A stretch of 35,590 nucleotides of DNA, from assembly GCA_038200435.1 (NCBI GenBank), contig JBBPXY010000040.1, positions 1 through 35,590 of the forward strand, in the 5' to 3' direction. The notes under the pieces are model-generated. The model searched no databases, was not told where the DNA came from, and saw only the letters and a list, made by a program, of their open reading frames with translations. Made by a program: the position numbers and the translations under genes. Positions 6,933 through 15,697 of this stretch are shown here, in pieces (position 1 is the stretch's first letter; the number at the start of each line of letters is the position of its first letter). This stretch comes from JBBPXY01 sp038200435 (GTDB lineage: Bacteria; Actinomycetota; Thermoleophilia; Solirubrobacterales; Solirubrobacteraceae).

Positions 6933-6938
6933 TATGAT
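6933..6938 (+). promoter_or_regulatory. -10 box (TATGAT) for the LysM gene
   Basis: TATGAT, nearly the TATAAT consensus, ends 9 nt before the ATG at 6948 and begins 17 bp after the pyrF stop. No -35 match is evident at the usual distance. The transcript would carry a 5' leader of only about 2-3 nt. Confidence 0.55.
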
Positions 6939-6947
6939 CGTTCCCCG

Positions 6948-7295
6948 ATGCCGCACCGCCGTTCAGCGCGCCTGTTCGCGCCGCTCGCGCTGGCCGCGGC
7001 CGCGCTTGCCTTGTTCCTCGTCGTCAGCGGGAGCGGGTCCGACTCGAAGTCGCGCTCGAGCTCCAGCCCGTCGGCCTCGAGCACCCGCCGCGCCGGAGGC
7101 TCGAAGAGCAAGGCCGTCGCCCGAGCCACCCCGCGCAAGCCGCGCGCGAAGTCCCGCACCTACGTGGTGCGGGCAAACGACACCCTCTCCACGATCGCCA
7201 CCCGCACGAACGTGTCGCTGGCCACCCTGCAGGAGCTCAACCCGAACGTCGATCCGCAGGGTCTGCACGCGGGCCAGAAGCTCCGCATCAAGTGA
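6948..7295 (+). CDS. secreted/anchored LysM-domain protein
   Basis: A 115-residue protein. Basic MPHRRSAR is followed by one hydrophobic segment (about 9-27) that acts as signal anchor, a Ser/Lys/Arg-rich linker (28-70), and one LysM domain (71-115, TYVVRANDTLSTIATRTNVS to GQKLRIK) that binds the GlcNAc backbone of peptidoglycan outside the membrane. ATG at 6948 follows a TATGAT box. Its TGA overlaps the GTG of the carboxypeptidase gene, so the two are coupled, and the product may help place wall enzymes (inference). No catalytic domain is fused. Confidence 0.85.
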   Translation: MPHRRSARLFAPLALAAAALALFLVVSGSGSDSKSRSSSSPSASSTRRAGGSKSKAVARATPRKPRAKSRTYVVRANDTLSTIATRTNVSLATLQELNPNVDPQGLHAGQKLRIK

Positions 7296-8554
7296 CCCAA
7301 GGCGTCCGCGCACGGCTCTGCGCGGCGACGATGGGGATGGCGCTGATCGCCGCGACGCCGTCGACGGTCATGGCGGCTCCGGGCGCCGATGCCGCGGCCG
7401 GGCCACGGCTCAGCGCTCGCTCGGCCGTGTTGATCGAGGCCTCGACCGGAACGCCGGTCTTCGGGCGCGCGGCCGGAAGCGAGCGGGCGATCGCCTCGAC
7501 TACGAAGCTCATGACCGCGCTGCTCACGCTCCGCCGGGTACCGCTCTCCCGGGTCTTCACCGTCCCGCCTTACGCAGCGAGCGCAGCCGAGTCGCAGATC
7601 GGTCTGCGCCCGGGCGAGCGCGTGCGCGTCGACGACCTGCTCCGGGGGTTGCTCCTACCGAGCGCCAACGATGCGGCGGAGACACTCGCGGTTGGCGTCG
7701 CCGGCTCACGCGGCGGCTTCGTGAACGCGATGAACCGCGAGGCCCGCCGCCTGGGCCTTCGCCGCACGCACTACTCCACGCCGGTCGGGCTCGACAGCCC
7801 CGGCAACTTCTCCGACGCCTACGACCTCGCCCGCCTGGCAGTCATCGTCCGGCGCAACCGCTTCTTCGCCCGCACGGTCGATCAGACCAGCGCGGTACTC
7901 CGCTCCGGGTCCCATCGGCGCGTCGTCGTCACCCGCAACAGGCTCGTGAGGACCGTGCCCTGGGTCAACGGCATCAAGACCGGTCACACGAGCGGAGCCG
8001 GGTACGTGCTCGTGGCGTCGGCGACCCGCCGGGGGATGACGCTCGTCTCTGTCGTGCTCGGCACGCCGAGCGAGTCCGCCCGTGATGCCGACAGCCTGCG
8101 CCTGCTGCGCTACGGGTTCGCCGGATTCGGGCTTGTGCGCCCCGTCCGCCGCGGCCAGGTCGTCGCCCGCGCTCGCGTGCGCGACCGCCCGAAGGACCGC
8201 ATACCGCTCTTCGCCGCACGCGGGCTGACTCGCGTCGAGCGCCGGGGCGACCGTGATGTGCTCTTCGCGCAGGTGCCGCGAGAGCTCAAGGGGCCGATCG
8301 CGGCGCGGGCACGCGTCGGGACCCTCCTCGTCCGGGTGCGCGGACGGGTGGTGACGCGGATCGCGATCCTCACCGGGCAGGCGGTGAAGGCGCCCAGCGC
8401 AGTCGCCGGCGTGGGCCGCGCACTGAGCGGACCCATTACCCTGCTGTTGCTCGTGGTCCTCGCGGGCGGGGTGGCCGTCTTCTTCGCTGTGCGCAGGCGC
8501 CGGCGCCAGGCGGCGCGCCGTCGCGGTCAGCCGCGGAACATCGAGACCGCATGA
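7292..8554 (+). CDS. D-alanyl-D-alanine carboxypeptidase (PBP5/S11 family)
   Basis: Low-molecular-weight penicillin-binding protein that removes the terminal D-Ala from peptidoglycan pentapeptides. The 420-residue protein has an N-terminal signal peptide (about 1-29, MAA-like cleavage region), then the three active-site motifs in order: SxxK as S69-T-T-K72, SxN as S124-A-N126, and KTG at 229-231. A region of about 110 residues rich in Arg follows, then a C-terminal membrane helix (LLLLVVLAGGVAVFFAV) and a basic tail RRRRRQAARRR, so it is bitopic rather than anchored by an amphipathic helix as in E. coli PBP5. GTG at 7292 overlaps the LysM stop. Its end overlaps the kinase ATG by 4 bp. Confidence 0.93.
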   Translation: MTQGVRARLCAATMGMALIAATPSTVMAAPGADAAAGPRLSARSAVLIEASTGTPVFGRAAGSERAIASTTKLMTALLTLRRVPLSRVFTVPPYAASAAESQIGLRPGERVRVDDLLRGLLLPSANDAAETLAVGVAGSRGGFVNAMNREARRLGLRRTHYSTPVGLDSPGNFSDAYDLARLAVIVRRNRFFARTVDQTSAVLRSGSHRRVVVTRNRLVRTVPWVNGIKTGHTSGAGYVLVASATRRGMTLVSVVLGTPSESARDADSLRLLRYGFAGFGLVRPVRRGQVVARARVRDRPKDRIPLFAARGLTRVERRGDRDVLFAQVPRELKGPIAARARVGTLLVRVRGRVVTRIAILTGQAVKAPSAVAGVGRALSGPITLLLLVVLAGGVAVFFAVRRRRRQAARRRGQPRNIETA

Positions 8555-9510
8555 TCATCACCGTCACCCTCAACGCGGCGATCGACAAGACGCTCGAAGT
8601 GCCGAACTTCAGGCTCGGCCGGCGTCACCGTTCGGTCGCGCAGACGACCCTGCCGGGCGGCAAGGGAGTCAACGTGGCGCGCGCGCTGAAGGCGCTCGGC
8701 CAGCCCGTGCTCGCCACGGGTTTCGCAGGCGGTGCCACCGGCACGCGCATCGTCGAGGCGCTCACCGAGGAGTCCGTCCTCAACGACTTCGTCCGCATCC
8801 GCGAGGAGTCGCGGACGAACACGGCGGTGCTCGATCCCACCGGCGGCGAGCAGACCGAGATCAACGAGCGAGGGCCGGCGGTCACAGCTCAGGAGCTCGA
8901 GCTCTTCCGCGACAAGCTGCTCTACCTGGCCCGCGGCGCCGCGTTGTGCGTGATCGCGGGGAGCCTCCCCTACGGGGTGCCATCCGACATCTACGCCGGT
9001 CTGGTCCGGGACCTTCGCAAGCTCGGCGTGACGACCATCATCGACTCCGATGGCGAGCCGATGCGCCAGGCCGTGCGTTGCGAGCCCGACGTCGTCTCGC
9101 CGAACGTGGTGGAGGCCGAGGAGCTCGTCGGCTACGAGTTCAACAACGACGAGGACCGGACGATCGCGCTCGGAGAGATGGTGGAGCTCGGTGCCCGCGA
9201 GGCGATCATGACCGTTCCCGACGGCTGCTTCGCCCTGGTCGCGAGCGAGAGCTCCTCGCGCCTCTACCGCGTGCGGGTCGAGACGCAGGAGGCGCGTGCC
9301 GCGGTGGGTTCGGGCGACGCGTTCCTGGCGGGCTACGTCGCCGCCCGCTACGACGGCCGCTCGCCCGAAGACTGCCTGCGCTTCGGCGTGGCGTGCGGGG
9401 CGGAATCGACGCAGCACTTCGGGGCCGGGATGATCGATCCGGGCAAAGTCGACCGCCTGCTCAGCGAGGTCGAAGTACAGCCACTCGAACTTCCCGCGCA
9501 GGTCGGCTGA
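8551..9510 (+). CDS. PfkB-family hexose kinase, 1-phosphofructokinase type
   Basis: ATP-dependent sugar-phosphate kinase. The 319-residue protein begins MIITVTLNAAIDKT, as do FruK, LacC and PfkB, has the sugar-binding PGGKGVNVARAL (35-46) and the C-terminal signature AVGSGDAFLAGY (251-262) with catalytic-base Asp256. SPNVVEAEELVG (183-194) lies between. FruK (fructose-1-P), LacC (tagatose-6-P) and PfkB (fructose-6-P) cannot be told apart safely from sequence alone. No PTS fructose genes are adjacent, which leans away from a classic fru operon. ATG at 8551 overlaps the carboxypeptidase stop. It is convergent with the secreted protein gene, 6 bp away. Confidence 0.88.
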   Translation: MIITVTLNAAIDKTLEVPNFRLGRRHRSVAQTTLPGGKGVNVARALKALGQPVLATGFAGGATGTRIVEALTEESVLNDFVRIREESRTNTAVLDPTGGEQTEINERGPAVTAQELELFRDKLLYLARGAALCVIAGSLPYGVPSDIYAGLVRDLRKLGVTTIIDSDGEPMRQAVRCEPDVVSPNVVEAEELVGYEFNNDEDRTIALGEMVELGAREAIMTVPDGCFALVASESSSRLYRVRVETQEARAAVGSGDAFLAGYVAARYDGRSPEDCLRFGVACGAESTQHFGAGMIDPGKVDRLLSEVEVQPLELPAQVG

Positions 9511-9516
9511 AGCCCT

Positions 9517-11262
9517 CTAGCGCCGAACGCGGAGCGGCAGCTTGATCAGCCGCGAGCGTTTGCCCCGGACATCGACGGCGACCGCGGAGGCGCGGTAGAG
9601 GCCGGGCCTGAGGGTGTGGCCGTGGCGGTCGCGCAGGCGGATCGAGGTCGACCGGCTGGCACCGAAGGCGCGCAGACGGATGCGCGCGCCACGCCGACCG
9701 GGCGCGCGGAGCTCGACTTGGATCATCGCCCGGCGGCGGAGGACGACACGGAGCGCTGCGCTCTTCCGATGGACCGCGGCGCCCAGCCGCTCGCGCTTGC
9801 GCGCGATGCCGGCGAGACCGTTGCTGGGGGTGTCGAGGGCGAGATCGGAGACGACGATGTGGGAGCCCTCCGGGCCCGACCCGGAGAAGGAGACGCCGAG
9901 GCCGCGGCCGAGCGCGTCGAAGTCCACTCGCGTGCCGCCGCCGGGCTGCGGCTCGAGAAAGCGTCCGCGCAAGTCGGTCGTGACGCTCATCGGCTCGGTC
10001 TCGAAGCCCATCCAGGTGAACCACATGCGGCCCCCGGTCACCTGAGCCTCGCTGTAGGGCACGTACCTCGAGTGGGGGATGGTGAGGGTGGAGGTGCTTC
10101 GCAGCCCGCGGGCCAGGCCCCCGGCGGCCAGCTTCAGCAGGCTCTTCGACCCGGCGTCCTCGCGGTAGCCGAGGACGAAGTCCTCCGGACTGCGCAGCGC
10201 CAGCGCGGCGCCGAAGCGAGATCCGTCCGGCTCGGGCGTGACGACATGGAAGTCCTGCGTCCCGGCCGGCCGGATCGCGGCGTGGACGTTGCCGTATCCC
10301 GGGATGAGGCTCGCGGCCCCGGGGCCTCCCGAGGCCCACGTGACGCCGACGTCGCCCTGCGGATCGACTGTCGCGCGGGGGGCGTCGTAGGCGATGCTCG
10401 GTTGCGGCAGCGCGGCTCCGAGCCGAACGGGCGGCCCGAGCTCCCCACCCGCGGGACCCGTCGCTACGTCAATGCGGGTGGCCGGCGTGCCGTTCTGATC
10501 CGGCGCGGTGGAGACCCACGTTAGGGCGGCGAGTCCGGCCGCGTTGACGTCCAACGAGAAGCGGTAGATGTACTTGTTCGGGTCCGAGACGATGCGCCCT
10601 GCCGAGAACCGGCCCCCTGGGCTGCGGTGGGCGGCCATTAGGACGCTCTTGCCGTTGTCCCGGGCGTCCGCGTCGAGATATGCCTCCCACGTCAGCACGA
10701 GGTCTCCGCGCGCGTCCGCGACGAGAGCCGGCCGCTCGCCGTAGCCGCCCAGATAGCCGCCCGTCGGCGCCGGCACGACCTCTTCATCGCCGAACGAGCC
10801 GCCGGGAGGACGCGTGATCACGTGGATTGACCCGGCCGTATCGCGGTCGGGATCGCGCACAATCCAGGCGACGAACGCGGTGCCATCTTCGGCGATCGCC
10901 ACCGATGGCGCGGTGAGGCCCGGCGGCTCGGACGAGGCCGTGCTGCCGGCCACGCCGGTGGCAAGACGCGCCGTCGCCTCGAAGCGCCCCAGCGCGGGCC
11001 GGTAGCGCGTCTCGATCGCGTCGGCGGCCCGTGGCTGCCTCGGGGCGGTCGGGTCGAAGCCGGGAGTGTTCGGATCGACGTCCGGGGGCGCCGCGTGCCA
11101 GGCGACGATGGCGTCACCGCGGGCGTTCACGGCGACATCGGGGTCACGGGCCGGCGTGCCGGAGATCGTCTCGGGGAACGACCACCCCGCCCAAGCCGGC
11201 TCGGCGCCGAGCGAGAGCGCGCACAACACGACGGCAAGCAGAAGGACCGGAAACCGTTTCAC
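9517..11262 (-). CDS. large secreted repeat protein, beta-propeller-like, unknown function
   Basis: A 581-residue exported protein with a clear signal peptide (MKRFPVLLLAVVLCALSLGA, AWAG cleavage region near 24-26). At least five repeats of the form PxVAVxxxGDAxVAW are visible: PDVAVNARGDAIVAW (41-55), PSVAIAEDGTAFVAW (119-133), PALVADARGDLVLTW (178-192), LDVNAAGLAALTW and ATVDPQGDVGVTW. This spacing of 60-80 residues suggests blades of a propeller or sialidase-like fold (inference). The last 90 residues are Arg-rich with strands (RRRAMIQVELRAPGRRG to LIKLPLRVRR) and look like a separate surface-associated domain. GTG start at 11262 is preceded by TACTCT. No catalytic motif is recognised. Confidence 0.8.
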   Translation of the reverse strand: MKRFPVLLLAVVLCALSLGAEPAWAGWSFPETISGTPARDPDVAVNARGDAIVAWHAAPPDVDPNTPGFDPTAPRQPRAADAIETRYRPALGRFEATARLATGVAGSTASSEPPGLTAPSVAIAEDGTAFVAWIVRDPDRDTAGSIHVITRPPGGSFGDEEVVPAPTGGYLGGYGERPALVADARGDLVLTWEAYLDADARDNGKSVLMAAHRSPGGRFSAGRIVSDPNKYIYRFSLDVNAAGLAALTWVSTAPDQNGTPATRIDVATGPAGGELGPPVRLGAALPQPSIAYDAPRATVDPQGDVGVTWASGGPGAASLIPGYGNVHAAIRPAGTQDFHVVTPEPDGSRFGAALALRSPEDFVLGYREDAGSKSLLKLAAGGLARGLRSTSTLTIPHSRYVPYSEAQVTGGRMWFTWMGFETEPMSVTTDLRGRFLEPQPGGGTRVDFDALGRGLGVSFSGSGPEGSHIVVSDLALDTPSNGLAGIARKRERLGAAVHRKSAALRVVLRRRAMIQVELRAPGRRGARIRLRAFGASRSTSIRLRDRHGHTLRPGLYRASAVAVDVRGKRSRLIKLPLRVRR

Positions 11263-11271
11263 CGGTCAGCG

Positions 11272-11277
11272 AGAGTA
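11272..11277 (-). promoter_or_regulatory. -10 box (TACTCT) for the secreted repeat protein
   Basis: On the minus strand TACTCT ends 9 nt before the GTG at 11262, the same arrangement as at 6933 and 29793. No clear -35 and no Shine-Dalgarno, consistent with near-leaderless initiation. Confidence 0.45.
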
Positions 11278-11419
11278 CCCGTTCGGGGGCGCCCAGCCAA
11301 CCCGCAACGACCGGCTTCTTTCAGCCGATTCGGCGCACCCCCGCTGCTAGCATCGAATCGACCGTACGGGTCGTCATAACCCGCTTATTCCTGTCCGCGC
11401 CGACTCCTAGGATTTATCA

Positions 11420-12616
11420 ATGGAAATAGAGATCGGTCGAGGCAAGAAGGCGCGCCGAGCCTACGGATTCGACGACATCGCCATCGTCCCGTCGCGCCGC
11501 ACGCGCGACCCTGATGATGTCGACATCTCTTGGACGCTCGGGCCCTATCGCTTCGAGCTTCCGCTGCTCGGAGCCGCCCTGGATGGCGTCGTCTCGCCGC
11601 GCACCGCCGGTGAGATCGGAAGGCTCGGCGGTCTCGCCGTTCTCAACCTGGAAGGCATCTTCTGCCGCTACGACGACGTAGAGGAGCAGCTCGAGCACAT
11701 CGCCTCCCTCCCGCGCGAAGAGGCCACGCGGCAGATGCAGGAGATCTACGCCGAGCCCGTCAAGCCCGAGCTGATCGCCCAGCGCATCCGTGAGATCAAG
11801 GAGCAGGGCGTCGTCGTTGCCGCTTCGCTAACGCCCCAGCGCGTGCGCACGCACTACGAGACAGCGCTCGAGGCCGGCCTCGACATCCTGGTCATCCAGG
11901 GCACGGTCGTCTCCGCCGAGCACGTCTCGCTCGACGAGTCGCGCCCGCCGCTGAACCTCAAGGAGTTCATCAACGAGGTCCCCGTCCCGGTCGTCGTCGG
12001 GGGCTGCGCCTCCTACCACACGGGTCTTCACCTCATGCGCACCGGCGCAGCCGGAGTGCTCGTCGGCGTCGGCCCGGGCGCCATCTGCACTACGCGCGGA
12101 GTGCTCGGCATCGGCGTGCCGCAGGCCACCGCGATCGCCGACGTGGCCGCCGCTCGCTCGCAGCACATGCTCGAGACGGGCGACTACGTCAAGGTCATCG
12201 CGGACGGCGGCATGCGCAACGGCGGCGACGTGGCCAAGGCCATCGCCTGCGGCGCCGACGCCGTGATGCTCGGCTCCTCGCTCGCACGCGCCTACGAGGC
12301 GCCGGGCCGGGGGTACAACTGGGGGATGGCGACGTTCCATCCCACGCTTCCGCGCGGCACGCGGGTTTCGACCACCCAGAACGGGACGCTCGAAGAGATC
12401 CTCACCGGCCCCGCGCGGGAGAACGACGGCACGTTCAACCTGATGGGCGGCCTGCGCACGTCGATGGCGACCTGCGGCTACCGCGACATCGCCGAGTTCA
12501 ACCGGGCCGAGCTGATGGTCGCGCCCTCGCTGCAGACCGAGGGCAAGCATCTTCAGCGCGAGCAGCAGGTCGGCATGGGTTCGAACGGCAAGGCCGTAGC
12601 CCTTGTCGGCGACTGA
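11420..12616 (+). CDS. guaB3: GuaB3-family IMP dehydrogenase-related protein
   Basis: A TIM-barrel oxidoreductase of the IMPDH/GMP reductase superfamily, 398 residues. It has the catalytic loop GPGAICTTRGVLGIGVPQ with Cys223, the phosphate loops VIADGGMRNGGDVAKA and MLGSSLARAYEAPG, and no CBS-domain insertion. The N-terminus GRGKKARRAYGFDDIAIVPSR and the NLEGIF segment are characteristic of the actinobacterial/cyanobacterial GuaB3 branch rather than true GuaB. Family members have long been annotated as IMPDH; GMP reductase activity has been reported for a cyanobacterial GuaB3, so the activity here is open. ATG at 11420 has AGGA 7 nt upstream; TAGCAT at 11348-11353 may be the -10 box. Its stop overlaps the guaA start, indicating joint control of guanine nucleotides. 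Confidence 0.9.
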   Translation: MEIEIGRGKKARRAYGFDDIAIVPSRRTRDPDDVDISWTLGPYRFELPLLGAALDGVVSPRTAGEIGRLGGLAVLNLEGIFCRYDDVEEQLEHIASLPREEATRQMQEIYAEPVKPELIAQRIREIKEQGVVVAASLTPQRVRTHYETALEAGLDILVIQGTVVSAEHVSLDESRPPLNLKEFINEVPVPVVVGGCASYHTGLHLMRTGAAGVLVGVGPGAICTTRGVLGIGVPQATAIADVAAARSQHMLETGDYVKVIADGGMRNGGDVAKAIACGADAVMLGSSLARAYEAPGRGYNWGMATFHPTLPRGTRVSTTQNGTLEEILTGPARENDGTFNLMGGLRTSMATCGYRDIAEFNRAELMVAPSLQTEGKHLQREQQVGMGSNGKAVALVGD

Positions 12617-14231
12617 CTCCGATGTAGCGGCCACGGGCCTTCCCGACGCCGGCTCGGCGGTCGTCGATCTCGAGTCGCGCGTCGAGGCGCCGCCGCGCAC
12701 CGAAGAGGTCGTCGTCCTCGACTACGGCGGGCAGTACTCGCAGCTCATCGCTCGCCGAGTGCGCGAGTGTGGCGTCTTCTCAGAGCTCCTGCCCCACCAC
12801 GTTGGCCTCGAGGAGGTCCGCCGGCGCCGCCCGCGCGGGCTGATCCTGTCCGGAGGCCCCGCCTCGGTGTACGCCGAGGGGGCGCCGCACCTCGACCAGG
12901 AGCTGCTCGAGCTCGGTATTCCGGTGCTGGGCATCTGCTACGGGATGCAGCTGCTCGCGCGCGAGCTGGGTGGTGACGTGCGCGGAGCCGAAAAGGGGGA
13001 GTTCGGGCGCTCGGAGCTGACGGTGCGCGACACCGGCCGCCTCCTTCGCGGGCTTCCGCGAGAGCAGAGCTGCTGGATGTCGCACCGCGACGCGGTGTTC
13101 TCCGCCCCACCCGGCTTTACTGAGCTCGCGGCCTCGACCGGCTCGCCCGTCGCCGCGCTGGAGTCGCTCGAGCGCGACATCTACGGCATCCAGTTCCACC
13201 CCGAGGTCGTGCACACGCCCTACGGCCAGCACATCATCACGACGTTCCTCGAAGACATCTGTGGCTGCGAGCGAGCGTGGTCGCCTGCCTCGATAGTCGA
13301 AGATCAGATCGCCCGCGTCCGCGCCCAGGTGGGCGGCGGGAAGGTCATCTGCGGGCTCTCGGGCGGCGTCGACTCGTCCGTCGCGGCGTTGCTCGTGCAC
13401 CGCGCGATCGGCGATCAGCTGACGTGCGTCTTCGTCGATCACGGGCTGATGCGCAAGAACGAAGGCGAGCAGGTCATCGCCGCGTTTCGCGATCATTTCG
13501 GCGTCCCGCTCGTGGCCGTCGACGCCGAGGAGCGCTTCCTGGCCCGGTTGGCCGGGGTGAGCGACCCCGAGCTCAAGCGCAAGGCGATCGGCAGCGAGTT
13601 CATCCGCGTCTTCGAGGAGGAGGCGGCCAAGCTGTCGGGCGCCGACTACCTCGTGCAGGGCACCCTCTACTCCGACGTGATCGAGTCGGGTGGCGGCACC
13701 GGTGCTGCGACGATCAAATCCCACCACAACGTGGGCGGGCTGCCCGACGATCTCGAGTTCGAGCTGGTCGAGCCGCTGCGGGCGCTCTTCAAGGACGAGG
13801 TGCGCGCCGTGGGCGCGGAGCTGGGGCTGCCCGAGCGTCTGGTGTGGCGCCAGCCGTTCCCCGGCCCCGGCCTGGCGATCCGCATCGTCGGCGGCGAGGC
13901 CACACGCGAGCGGCTCGAGACGCTGCGGGAGGCCGACGCGATCCTGCAGGACGAGATCCGCAAGGCCGGCCTCTACCGCGATCTGTGGCAGTCGTTCTGC
14001 GTGCTGCCCGACGTCCGCACGGTGGGGGTGCAGGGCGACGAGCGCACCTACGGCTACGTCGTCGTGATCCGGGCGGTCACGAGCGACGACGCCATGACCG
14101 CCGACTGGGCGCGCCTGCCCTACGACCTCCTCGAGCAGATCGCCTCGCGCATGATCAACGAGATCCGCGAGGTCAACCGGGTGGTGCTGGACATAACCAG
14201 CAAACCCCCGGGAACAATCGAGTGGGAGTAG
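12603..14231 (+). CDS. guaA: GMP synthase (glutamine-hydrolysing)
   Basis: Aminates XMP to GMP using glutamine and ATP. The class I amidotransferase domain has VVLDYGGQYSQLIARRV (37-53), nucleophile Cys112 in GICYGMQ and His199/Glu201 in FHPEVVHT. The ATP-pyrophosphatase domain has P-loop GLSGGVDSSVAALL (251-264), and the C-terminal dimerisation domain ends ITSKPPGTIEWE. Length 542, slightly above the usual 510-525, because of about 33 extra residues before EEVVVLDYGGQ. The only usable in-frame initiator is TTG at 12603, inside the last codons of guaB3 (14-bp overlap); no ATG or GTG lies between it and the conserved core. Translational coupling to guaB3 is likely. The downstream kinase gene begins 22 bp later with its own -10. 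Confidence 0.95.
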   Translation: MSATDSDVAATGLPDAGSAVVDLESRVEAPPRTEEVVVLDYGGQYSQLIARRVRECGVFSELLPHHVGLEEVRRRRPRGLILSGGPASVYAEGAPHLDQELLELGIPVLGICYGMQLLARELGGDVRGAEKGEFGRSELTVRDTGRLLRGLPREQSCWMSHRDAVFSAPPGFTELAASTGSPVAALESLERDIYGIQFHPEVVHTPYGQHIITTFLEDICGCERAWSPASIVEDQIARVRAQVGGGKVICGLSGGVDSSVAALLVHRAIGDQLTCVFVDHGLMRKNEGEQVIAAFRDHFGVPLVAVDAEERFLARLAGVSDPELKRKAIGSEFIRVFEEEAAKLSGADYLVQGTLYSDVIESGGGTGAATIKSHHNVGGLPDDLEFELVEPLRALFKDEVRAVGAELGLPERLVWRQPFPGPGLAIRIVGGEATRERLETLREADAILQDEIRKAGLYRDLWQSFCVLPDVRTVGVQGDERTYGYVVVIRAVTSDDAMTADWARLPYDLLEQIASRMINEIREVNRVVLDITSKPPGTIEWE

Positions 14232-14241
14232 CGCTCACGCG

Positions 14242-14247
14242 TACGCT
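14242..14247 (+). promoter_or_regulatory. -10 box (TACGCT) for the kinase gene
   Basis: TACGCT ends 6 nt before the GTG at 14254, so the first transcribed base is probably the G of the start codon. The same hexamer is found before the glycosyltransferase at 1234. No Shine-Dalgarno is present. Confidence 0.5.
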
Positions 14248-14253
14248 CTTGGC

Positions 14254-15690
14254 GTGACCGCCGCCGAGCGCTACGAACGCATCAGGCATCTCGGCTCGGG
14301 TGGGATGGCCTCCGTGTTCTTGGCGGAGGACACGGTGCTGCGCCGCCGCGTCGCGATCAAGCGGCTCGCGATCGACACGCCTGAGGCCTCGGCCGCCCGG
14401 TTCCGGCGGGAAGCCAAGATCGGGGCGTCGCTCAACCACCGCAACCTCGTCTCGATCTACGACACGTTCGAGTCCGAGGACGGCCTCTTCATCGTCATGG
14501 AGTACGTCGAGGGAGAGCATCTCGGGCAGGCGATGGCGCGCGGGCGCCTGGAGCAGACCCGCGCGCTCGGGTTGCTTCGCGCCGTCGCCTCGGGCCTCGA
14601 TCACGCGCATCGCGCCGGCGTCATCCATCGCGACGTCAAGCCCGCAAACATCCTGCTCGGGCACGGCGAGGTGGTGAAGGTGGCCGACCTCGGCATCGCC
14701 GTGCGCGACGAGCGGATGACGACGGAGGGCGCGGTGCTCGGCACGCTCACCTATCTTGCCCCCGAGCTGCTCTCCGGGGCCGAGGTGACCCCGGCGGTCG
14801 ATGTCTACTCGCTCGCCGTCGTGGCTTGGGAAGTGCTTTCGGGCGGGAAGGTGCGCGCCGCGGACAACCCGCTGGCGATCGCGAACATGGCGGTCAACGA
14901 GCCGGCGCCGGACATCCGCGAGGCGTGGCCCGAGGCCCCCCACGCCTTGGCCGACGCGCTGGGGGAGGGGATGTGCCGCGATCCCGACGGGCGGCCGCGT
15001 TCCCCCGGCGAGCTGATCAGACAGGTGGACCAGGCCCTGATCATGCCCACGGCCACGTCCACGGCTCGCCAGCCGAGGCCGCCCGCGGCGCAAGCGCCGG
15101 CGCCGGCAGCGCCCGCCCCCGCCGTGCGCGCGTCCGGGCACGCCCCCGCTGCGCCCCCTGCGCGCCGCTCGCGCGTGCTGGCCGCCGTCTTACTAACGCT
15201 GGGCGCGGCGGCCGCGCTCGTCGTCCTCCTCTCGTCCTCGGGCAGCGATCCGAAGCGACAGACAAGCAGCTCGAGCGCCCGGTCGGCGAAGACCAAAGCG
15301 AAGACCGTCTCGAAGAAGCCGTCAGGGGCAGCGGCGGTTACGGCCACCCCCGCGGCCACCGGGACAGCGCCGGGTGAGCCAGCTGCCGCCGTACGGGCCT
15401 TCTACCACGCGCTGGTAGCCCGGAGATTCGAAGAAGCACGGTCGCTACTCGACCAGACGGCCGAGGCGCAGCTGGGCTCGACCGGCGTGTCCGGCCTGGC
15501 CTCAACGCTTCGCAGCGTCACCTTCACACGGGCGACGACGAGCGCGCAGAGCTCGACGCAGGCCACGGTGGCGATCGCCACGACCGCTGTTCACACCAAT
15601 CGCACCGATCACTGCTCCGGCACCGTGCAGATGTCAGGCGCTCCCGGCGCCTGGAAGGTCCATCGCTTCGGCGTGGCCTGCAGGCCGTAG
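14254..15690 (+). CDS. transmembrane Ser/Thr protein kinase (PknB-like)
   Basis: Hanks-type kinase of 478 residues. Catalytic elements: glycine loop LGSGGMASVF (13-22), ATP Lys36 in VAIKRL, helix-C Glu53, HRDVKPAN (125-132, catalytic Asp127), metal-binding Asp145 in DLG instead of DFG, and an activation segment with GTLTYLAPE. A Pro/Ala-rich linker (about 272-302) leads to one membrane helix (about 307-327), a Ser/Lys-rich stretch, and an extracellular domain of about 115 residues (EPAAAVRAFYHALVARRFEEA to the end) resembling SnoaL/NTF2-like or lumazine-type sensor folds, with Cys near TDHCSGT and at the C-terminus. No PASTA repeats are present, so this is not PknB itself. Substrates and ligand are unknown. 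Confidence 0.92.
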   Translation: MTAAERYERIRHLGSGGMASVFLAEDTVLRRRVAIKRLAIDTPEASAARFRREAKIGASLNHRNLVSIYDTFESEDGLFIVMEYVEGEHLGQAMARGRLEQTRALGLLRAVASGLDHAHRAGVIHRDVKPANILLGHGEVVKVADLGIAVRDERMTTEGAVLGTLTYLAPELLSGAEVTPAVDVYSLAVVAWEVLSGGKVRAADNPLAIANMAVNEPAPDIREAWPEAPHALADALGEGMCRDPDGRPRSPGELIRQVDQALIMPTATSTARQPRPPAAQAPAPAAPAPAVRASGHAPAAPPARRSRVLAAVLLTLGAAAALVVLLSSSGSDPKRQTSSSSARSAKTKAKTVSKKPSGAAAVTATPAATGTAPGEPAAAVRAFYHALVARRFEEARSLLDQTAEAQLGSTGVSGLASTLRSVTFTRATTSAQSSTQATVAIATTAVHTNRTDHCSGTVQMSGAPGAWKVHRFGVACRP

Positions 15691-15697
15691 GGCGCCG

